A stretch of 64,000 bases of DNA. It comes from Hyphomicrobium sulfonivorans. GTDB lineage: Bacteria > Pseudomonadota > Alphaproteobacteria > Rhizobiales > Hyphomicrobiaceae. Shown one piece after another: positions 58,854 to 64,000 of this stretch (its first letter is position 1; each line of letters opens with the position of its first letter). The stretch is from NCBI RefSeq assembly GCF_013306565.1, contig NZ_PZPO01000002.1, positions 384,501 through 448,500 on the forward strand, read 5' to 3'. The position numbers and the translations under genes were made by a program. The notes beneath the pieces are model-generated. The model was given only the letters and a program-made list of their open reading frames with translations, ran no database searches and was not told the origin of the DNA.

Positions 58854-60611
58854 ATGTTCCCCGGTCTTCCAACAGCGTCCCTGACCCTAACGGATTTGTT
58901 TTCTTCGCCGTTTCATTTTTCGGTGCCCGCTTTCCAGCGCCCGTATTCATGGACGACCGGTGAAGCGGGGCAACTGCTGGAAGATATTCTCACGGCTGCA
59001 GGTCTGGCTGGCCGTGCAGGTTGGGAAGAGCCTGACTACTTCCTCGGCACCATCCTGCTGCTCGACAATGCCGATCGCGGTCTGCCGAAGGAGCGCGAGC
59101 GCGAGGCGCGGCTGTTCGAGATCATCGACGGTCAGCAGCGGCTGGTGACGCTTGCAATTCTTTTGGCCGTGCTGCGCGACCTTGGAACGGAGCGCTGGCG
59201 TTGGGGCGCGCGTAATAGGCTGGACCATCTGATCCTCGCCGATGGGCTCGTTTCGCCGTTGCATAGTGGGAAGTTCCGCATCGAGCTTAGTGCCCGCGAC
59301 CAGGAATTTTTGGAAAATTACATTCAGGTGCGCGGTGCGTGCACGGTCGTCCCGCCCGAAGACACTCTCGCCGAAGCGGAGGAGCGCCTGCTCGCGGTCC
59401 GCGATTACTTCATGCGTGAGGTGTCATCCCTCAATGAAGCCGACCGCCGCAGCCTGGCGGACTACCTGTGCGGGCAGTGCCATTTCGTGGTGGTGCTCAC
59501 CCGCGATATCGATCGCGCGCACCGCCTGTTCACGGTGTTGAACGAGCGCGGCCGTGCGTTGCAGCGCAACGACATCCTGAAGGTTGAGATACTGAAGGGT
59601 GTGCCGCAGCAAGGCATGGAGGCGGCCAACGAAAAATGGGAAACCGCCGCTGCATTGCTGGGGCCGCACTTCGAGACGCTGTTCAGCCACATCTTCACGA
59701 TCTATGGCCGCGAGGACGCAAAGATTATCGCCGGCGTACGTCGTACGATCCGGGATGTAGGCGGCGCTGAAACGTTCTTGAATGACGTGCTGGCGCCGTT
59801 ATCGAAAGCCTACGACACCGTTCTGCGCGCCAGCGACGTGAGCCTCAACATCGACCCTGAGGTGCGCCGCTATCTCGTTTATCTCGGACGCCTGCCGGAA
59901 GGTGACTGGGCGCCTGCCGCCATTCTCACGCTAAGCCAATACGCGGAAGATCCGAGGCGCGCGGCACAACTGCTGAAGGAAATTGACCGGCTGGTGCATC
60001 TGATGCGCGTGTTGTGTCTGGGCACAGGCAAGCGTATCCGCCGGATGAGCGCTGTGCTTCAGATTATAAAGTCTGGCGCGCCGATTGATCCTCAGCAAGG
60101 TCCGTTTGCCATCAGTCGCGACGAGATGCGCAACATCGGTTACCATCTGCGTTCGATGTATCGCCGTGACGCACAGATCTGCAAACAACTGCTGCTGCGC
60201 CTCAACGATGAACTGACACGCTCGGCCACGGTGCTCGATCCGCGCGACTACAGTGTCGAGCATGTGCTGCCGCAACGCCCAGGTGCGTCGAGCGAATGGC
60301 GGCGCTGGTTCGCCGATGCGGAAGAGCGCGAGGCATGCACGGACAGCCTCGGCAATCTCGTGGCCGTATCGCAGAAGCAGAACGACCGCGCCCGCAATCA
60401 GGAATTCGACCGTAAGCAGGAGATTTACCGCGGATCGGTCAACGATCCTCCGGTGTTGCCGATTACGCGCGACGTCGCCGAGGCCGCCACGTGGCGCGCG
60501 GAGGACATCCGCGCCCGTGAGGCCAAGCTGCTTGGCCTGATGCGTGACATGTGGGGCATCGATGTGCCGGGCATGTCGCAGCCGGTTCCCGTGCGCAGCG
60601 TTGTCGCCTGA
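58854..60611 (+). CDS. DUF262-DUF1524 protein (GmrSD-like nuclease)
   Basis: A 585-residue protein with both halves of the GmrSD type. The DUF262 domain (about 10-300) has VPAFQRPYSW and the ParB/Srx-like IIDGQQRLVTLAILL, thought to hydrolyse nucleotides. The DUF1524 region (about 430-560) has the HNH-like YSVEHVLPQ and SLGNLVAVSQKQNDRARNQEFDRKQEIY. In GmrSD these are parts of a restriction enzyme that cuts phage DNA with glucosylated hydroxymethylcytosine. Here the fused protein stands alone, with no methylase or other defence gene nearby. The ribosome site before the ATG at 58854 is weak (AAAAAGCGGC). A defence function is likely by family but not shown. Confidence 0.82.
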   Translation: MFPGLPTASLTLTDLFSSPFHFSVPAFQRPYSWTTGEAGQLLEDILTAAGLAGRAGWEEPDYFLGTILLLDNADRGLPKEREREARLFEIIDGQQRLVTLAILLAVLRDLGTERWRWGARNRLDHLILADGLVSPLHSGKFRIELSARDQEFLENYIQVRGACTVVPPEDTLAEAEERLLAVRDYFMREVSSLNEADRRSLADYLCGQCHFVVVLTRDIDRAHRLFTVLNERGRALQRNDILKVEILKGVPQQGMEAANEKWETAAALLGPHFETLFSHIFTIYGREDAKIIAGVRRTIRDVGGAETFLNDVLAPLSKAYDTVLRASDVSLNIDPEVRRYLVYLGRLPEGDWAPAAILTLSQYAEDPRRAAQLLKEIDRLVHLMRVLCLGTGKRIRRMSAVLQIIKSGAPIDPQQGPFAISRDEMRNIGYHLRSMYRRDAQICKQLLLRLNDELTRSATVLDPRDYSVEHVLPQRPGASSEWRRWFADAEEREACTDSLGNLVAVSQKQNDRARNQEFDRKQEIYRGSVNDPPVLPITRDVAEAATWRAEDIRAREAKLLGLMRDMWGIDVPGMSQPVPVRSVVA

Positions 60612-60646
60612 GGCGAACATTAGCATTCGTCGTCAGGAAAGTCAGA

Positions 60647-60674
60647 GCCGTGCCCGCCACCAGGAAGGCACGGC
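60647..60674. terminator. hairpin between convergent DUF262 and lysS genes
   Basis: GCCGTGCC (60647-60654) and GGCACGGC (60667-60674) form a perfect 8-pair stem between two convergent genes. There is no clear U-tract on either strand. Confidence 0.5.
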
Positions 60675-60730
60675 CATTCAGGTCATGAACTGACCCCGTC
60701 TTGCAGGTCAGGTCTGGACGTGGCTCAGCG

Positions 60731-62377
60731 TCAGGCGAGCAGTTCGCCCTTCATCGCTCTGTCGATCAGCGCGCGCGTTTCACTGATGCCATAGACCTGC
60801 ACAAAACTGCCGAAACGCGGGCCCTTCTCTTCGCCCAGCAGTACCTGATAGATCGCGCCGAACCATGCGTTCGAGACGCCCGGCCGCTCCGGCGTTGCAT
60901 TCTTGGCGTTGAAATCCTGATAGCGCGGAATGGTGCGGCCAACATCATAGATGACCGCTTGCAGATCTTCCGCCGACGCTGACGGATCGGTGTTGGCCAG
61001 TGCTTCAGAAAGCGCGCGCAGGGCTTCAACTTCAACTTCATCGGCCGGGCGATACTTCTTCTGCGGCTTCACGAAGTCGGTGTAGTAGCGCACCGCGTAT
61101 CCGGCCAGCTGATCGAGCAGCGGATGTGTCTCCGGGCTGACGCCTTCAACATGCCGGCGAATGAATCCCCACAGCACCGCCTTGTCGTCGGCATTGGAGG
61201 CCGCGACGAGGTTCAGCAACAGCGCGAATGTCAGCGGCACATCGCCCGTAGGCGGGGTGCCGGTGTGAATGTGCCAGACGGCGTTGTCGAGACGTGCCTT
61301 GTCATCCTGACGCGGATAGGCGGCCAGCAACTGCAGGTATTCGTCAACCGCGCGCGGGATCACATCGAAATACAGCCGCTTGGCCGACTTCGGCTTCTGA
61401 TACATGAACAGCGACAGGCTTTCCGGGCTGGCATAGCTCAGCCATTCGTCGATCGTCAGTCCGTTGCCCTTGGACTTTGAAATCTTTTCGCCGCGATCGT
61501 CGAGGAACAGCTCGTAGTTGAAACCTTCCGGCGGCGTGCCGCCGAGCGCCTTGCAGATGCGCGATGAAAGCTGAACGCTTTCGATCAGATCCTTGCCGGC
61601 CATTTCATAGTCGACGCCAAGCGCGGTCCAGCGCAAAGCCCAGTCGGCCTTCCACTGGCACTTCACGGCGCCGCCGGTCACGGTAGTCTCAATCTTCTCG
61701 CCGCTGTCCGGATCGATGTAGACGATCGTGCCCTTCTTCGGATCGCGCTCGATCATCGGCACTTGCAGCACCTTGCCGGAGGTGGGCGATACGGGCAGGA
61801 ACGGCGAATAGGTGGCGCGGCGCTCCGGCCCGAGCGTCGGCAGGATGATATCCATGACCTTGTCATAGACCTCCAGCATGCGCAGCAGCGTCTCGTCGAA
61901 GCGGCCCGACGTGTAAGCATCGGTCGCGGACATGAACTCGTAGGAAAACCCGAATTGGTCCAGGAACGCGCGCAGCATCGCGTTGTTGTGATGCGCAAAG
62001 CTCTCGAACTTGCCGAACGGATCGGGCACGCGCGTCAGCGGCCGTTCAAGCGCCGAGTGCAGCAACTCCTGATTGGGCACGTTGGTCGGCACTTTGCGCA
62101 GACCGTCCATATCGTCCGAGAAACAGATCAGGCGCGTCGGGCGCTTGCCCTCCGTCAGCATCTCGAAGGCATGACGAACCATGCTGGTGCGCGCCACTTC
62201 GCCGAACGTGCCGATGTGCGGCAACCCTGACGGGCCATACCCCGTCTCGAAAATGACCGTTTTCTCAGCGCCGCCATTGATCTTGTCGAGACGCGCGATC
62301 AGCCGGCGGGCCTCTTCGAAGGGCCAGGCGCGCGCGTTTGCCAGAGCTGACGACAGGTCGGGTGAGGAAGCGGACAT
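60731..62377 (-). CDS. lysK: lysyl-tRNA synthetase, class I
   Basis: A 548-residue class I enzyme charging tRNA-Lys, found in Archaea and in Alphaproteobacteria in place of class II LysRS. The ATP-site HIGH motif is in [10 protein letters not shown] and KMSKS appears as KISKSKGNG. Between them are [10 protein letters not shown] and [23 protein letters not shown], typical of class I LysRS; a C-terminal helical anticodon-binding region follows (about 370-548). The gene stands alone and its class supports the alphaproteobacterial origin of the window. Confidence 0.95.
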   Translation of the reverse strand: MSASSPDLSSALANARAWPFEEARRLIARLDKINGGAEKTVIFETGYGPSGLPHIGTFGEVARTSMVRHAFEMLTEGKRPTRLICFSDDMDGLRKVPTNVPNQELLHSALERPLTRVPDPFGKFESFAHHNNAMLRAFLDQFGFSYEFMSATDAYTSGRFDETLLRMLEVYDKVMDIILPTLGPERRATYSPFLPVSPTSGKVLQVPMIERDPKKGTIVYIDPDSGEKIETTVTGGAVKCQWKADWALRWTALGVDYEMAGKDLIESVQLSSRICKALGGTPPEGFNYELFLDDRGEKISKSKGNGLTIDEWLSYASPESLSLFMYQKPKSAKRLYFDVIPRAVDEYLQLLAAYPRQDDKARLDNAVWHIHTGTPPTGDVPLTFALLLNLVAASNADDKAVLWGFIRRHVEGVSPETHPLLDQLAGYAVRYYTDFVKPQKKYRPADEVEVEALRALSEALANTDPSASAEDLQAVIYDVGRTIPRYQDFNAKNATPERPGVSNAWFGAIYQVLLGEEKGPRFGSFVQVYGISETRALIDRAMKGELLA

Positions 62378-62522
62378 TGAGCGGCTATCTATCTTTGGTT
62401 CGAGGGTTGGGGAGGTCGTGAATTTTTCGTGCCGGGAACCTATGTTCCACGCGGTGTCGGCGTCAATGTCCCTGAGGCAAAGGAGCCGCCCATTCTGTCT
62501 GCAGCATACGGCGGAGGATCAT

Positions 62523-62963
62523 TTGAATAGCAATGGCACAAGTTCTGGGGTTCTGACGCCGCAGGAAGCACTGATATACGCGATGTTTGCCGCTGCCGCA
62601 TCGGACAGGACGGTTTCCCAGCCGGAACTATTGCGCATCAATTCCATGGTCGCGGAACTGCCGGCCTTTCGTTCTCTGGGTGGCGATTGGATGAGCCGGG
62701 AAGCGCAGGATTGCGGCCGGTTGCTTTCCAAGCCTGACGGCATGGGCAAGGTCGTGCAAATGATCGTTGACGCGCTTTCGCCAGATCTTCGTGAAACAGC
62801 TTATGCGTTGGCTGCAGAAGTCGCGTCTAGCGATCTGGCAATCAAGGACGGCGAAAGAGAGTTTTTGAAGCTATTGGAGGAGGCGCTGCAACTTGATCCA
62901 CTGCTTAAAGCGGCTTTGGAAAAGGCCGCTGTGGTTCGCCATCGCAGCATTCCCGAAAATTAA
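62523..62963 (+). CDS. TerB-family tellurite-resistance-like protein
   Basis: A 146-residue helical protein of the TerB type: LTPQEALIYAMFAAAASDRTVSQPELLRINSMVAELPAF in the first half and AYALAAEVASSDLAIKDGEREFLKLLEEAL in the second, each with the acidic residues of the TerB metal site (D-x-x-x-x-x-x-E). The start is TTG at 62523, four bases after GGAGGA; the frame stays open to 62181, but that part is antisense to lysK and its composition is not TerB-like. Function outside tellurite operons is unclear. Confidence 0.8.
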   Translation: MNSNGTSSGVLTPQEALIYAMFAAAASDRTVSQPELLRINSMVAELPAFRSLGGDWMSREAQDCGRLLSKPDGMGKVVQMIVDALSPDLRETAYALAAEVASSDLAIKDGEREFLKLLEEALQLDPLLKAALEKAAVVRHRSIPEN

Positions 62964-63163
62964 ATAATGGCGTGATCGGATATAATTAATTGGCGTTTCA
63001 TAAGGCAATTTGGCGCTAAAAATAACAGCTGTGCTTTTTTGTTGCAGCGCAAATAAGGTTTTTGCACGTATATCGGCGGAGTTTGTAACCTATTTTTATC
63101 GCGCATTGGGTTCGAATTGCTTTGGCGCGGCTGCGCGTCATACCAACTGCGGGGGCTTGGGCG

Positions 63164-64000
63164 ATGGCCATGGGCCGATATGCTGCTGATATCCAACTTG
63201 CGCCCCACGCGCCGGTGGCATTGTTTGATGAAGCCGGAAGAATTCAAGGCTGGTCGCCAGCCTTCGCCGACCATTGCATCAGCATCCTCCAAGACCTGAA
63301 CGACTGCAGAGCCGGCGATGTTTGGCCAGAGCTCGCCGATCGATGGGATGAGATCTGGGCCAACAGCAACCTCGATCGGCACGTCGCAGTTCTGGAGGTG
63401 GCGCCAAGAGCCGCTTCGGGATCAGGCGGCATGGCCGACGCCGTAAAGCTGGAAATCAGCCAGTTCATCGGTCCGGTCGGTCGGCTGGCGAAAGTGGAAG
63501 TGTGTAACTCTGCTGCTTCGCGGCTGCACGTGCTTCAGCAAGAAATGTTGCAGGCGATGGCCAACGGTACCCAACTTGCGCCGGTGCTGGAAACGATGTG
63601 CCGCAAGGTTGAGGCGCTCGCACCGGGAATCATCTGCAGCATTCTGGCAGTCGATGGTGGCAGTCAGCTCCGTCATCTGGCCAGCCCGGGACTTCCCTTC
63701 CACTATTCGAAAGCGGTCGACGGCGCGCTCATCGGTCCTAAAATGGGTTCCTGCGGCACCGCTGCGTTTCTTGGCGAACCCGTTGAGGTTGCCGACATTG
63801 CCAGCGATCCACTCTGGGATTCGTTCCGTCATCTGGCTTTGCCGCTAGGCTTGCGTGCGTGCTGGTCAAGTCCGATCAAGAACAGAGCAGGCCGGGTGAT
63901 TGGCGTTTTTGCGCTGTACAGCGTCGAAGCACGTTCGCCAACACCGCTTGAGCGGCAGATCATTGCTTGCTGCCAGCAACTGGCACTGATTGCGCTGGAG
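63164..64000 (+). CDS. GAF-domain signalling protein (3' end cut by window)
   Basis: Open from an ATG at 63164 (or 63170) to the window end, about 279 residues. The first part (about 1-130: HAPVALFDEAGRIQGWSPAF) resembles a PAS-like fold, and then a GAF domain runs from about 140 to the end: LQQEMLQAMANGTQLAPVLETMCRKVEALAPG, PGLPFHYSKAVDG, IGPKMGSCGTAAFLGEPVEVADI, DPLWDSFRHLALPLGLRACWSSPI. Proteins with this GAF type usually continue into GGDEF/EAL or histidine kinase domains, which would lie beyond the window. No ribosome site is clear, so the start is uncertain. Confidence 0.7.
   Translation, partial: MAMGRYAADIQLAPHAPVALFDEAGRIQGWSPAFADHCISILQDLNDCRAGDVWPELADRWDEIWANSNLDRHVAVLEVAPRAASGSGGMADAVKLEISQFIGPVGRLAKVEVCNSAASRLHVLQQEMLQAMANGTQLAPVLETMCRKVEALAPGIICSILAVDGGSQLRHLASPGLPFHYSKAVDGALIGPKMGSCGTAAFLGEPVEVADIASDPLWDSFRHLALPLGLRACWSSPIKNRAGRVIGVFALYSVEARSPTPLERQIIACCQQLALIALE

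Noticed and set aside
1-64000. CRISPR arrays, prophage or transposase genes
   Set aside because: No regular spacer-repeat array, phage structural gene or transposase was recognised; the only interspersed repeats seen are the two RIME-like copies.

Overview
The window looks like a GC-rich chromosome segment of an alphaproteobacterium, most likely a facultatively methylotrophic member of the Hyphomicrobiales. This rests on the class I lysyl-tRNA synthetase, the LIG-POL DNA ligase D, a PodJ-like Sel1 polarity protein, two copies of a RIME-like palindromic repeat, a DUF6460-type membrane protein, NarXL-type two-component pairs and a complete N-methylglutamate pathway. The genus is an inference; there is no rRNA gene. 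The only RNA gene seen is a tRNA-Gly(CCC).

Layout. 0-7 kb: a clipped amino-acid binding protein, a GT2 glycosyltransferase, DNA ligase D, and the first of two paralogous sensor kinase/regulator pairs. 7-14.8 kb: Rnk, a MarR regulator with matching operators and a divergent 41-residue membrane protein, DUF488, a globin plus ferredoxin pair behind an NsrR-like operator, a secreted cupin protein, the second kinase/regulator pair and a quinone oxidoreductase. 14.8-18.8 kb: a decayed TonB-dependent receptor, threonine deaminase and a TorF-like porin.

18.9-43.5 kb is the centrepiece, a contiguous amide/methylamine catabolic island. The minus-strand operon 29.1->18.9 kb encodes a Tat-exported binding protein, two permeases and two ATPases of the urea/short-chain amide ABC type, both subunits of N,N-dimethylformamidase, and three uncharacterised proteins: a Rieske-oxygenase-like protein lacking half of its Fe-S ligands and its iron triad, a Sel1 protein and a 98-residue protein. 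Divergent from it is a sensory cassette: NarL-type regulator, soluble hybrid kinase, and a binding-protein-fold protein without a signal peptide. Next come mgsABC-gmaS (minus) and, divergently, mgdABCD plus an XRE-cupin regulator (plus). Together they could import an N-methylated formamide, hydrolyse it to formate and amine, and oxidise methylamine through gamma-glutamylmethylamide and N-methylglutamate. The dimethylamine-to-methylamine step is not in the window.

43.6-64 kb is ordinary chromosome: tRNA-Gly, MscL, a DUF4212/SSS symporter pair, YjbQ, the PodJ-like protein, a TSUP transporter with a TIGR02186 protein, the PdeM/Lhr repair pair, the RIME-like repeats, PyrD with DUF952, a DUF262-DUF1524 nuclease-like protein, LysRS, a TerB-like protein, and a GAF protein cut by the window end.

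The strongest candidates for undescribed biology are the intracellular binding-protein-like sensor with its soluble hybrid kinase, and the degenerate Rieske/Sel1/98-residue trio tied to dimethylformamidase.
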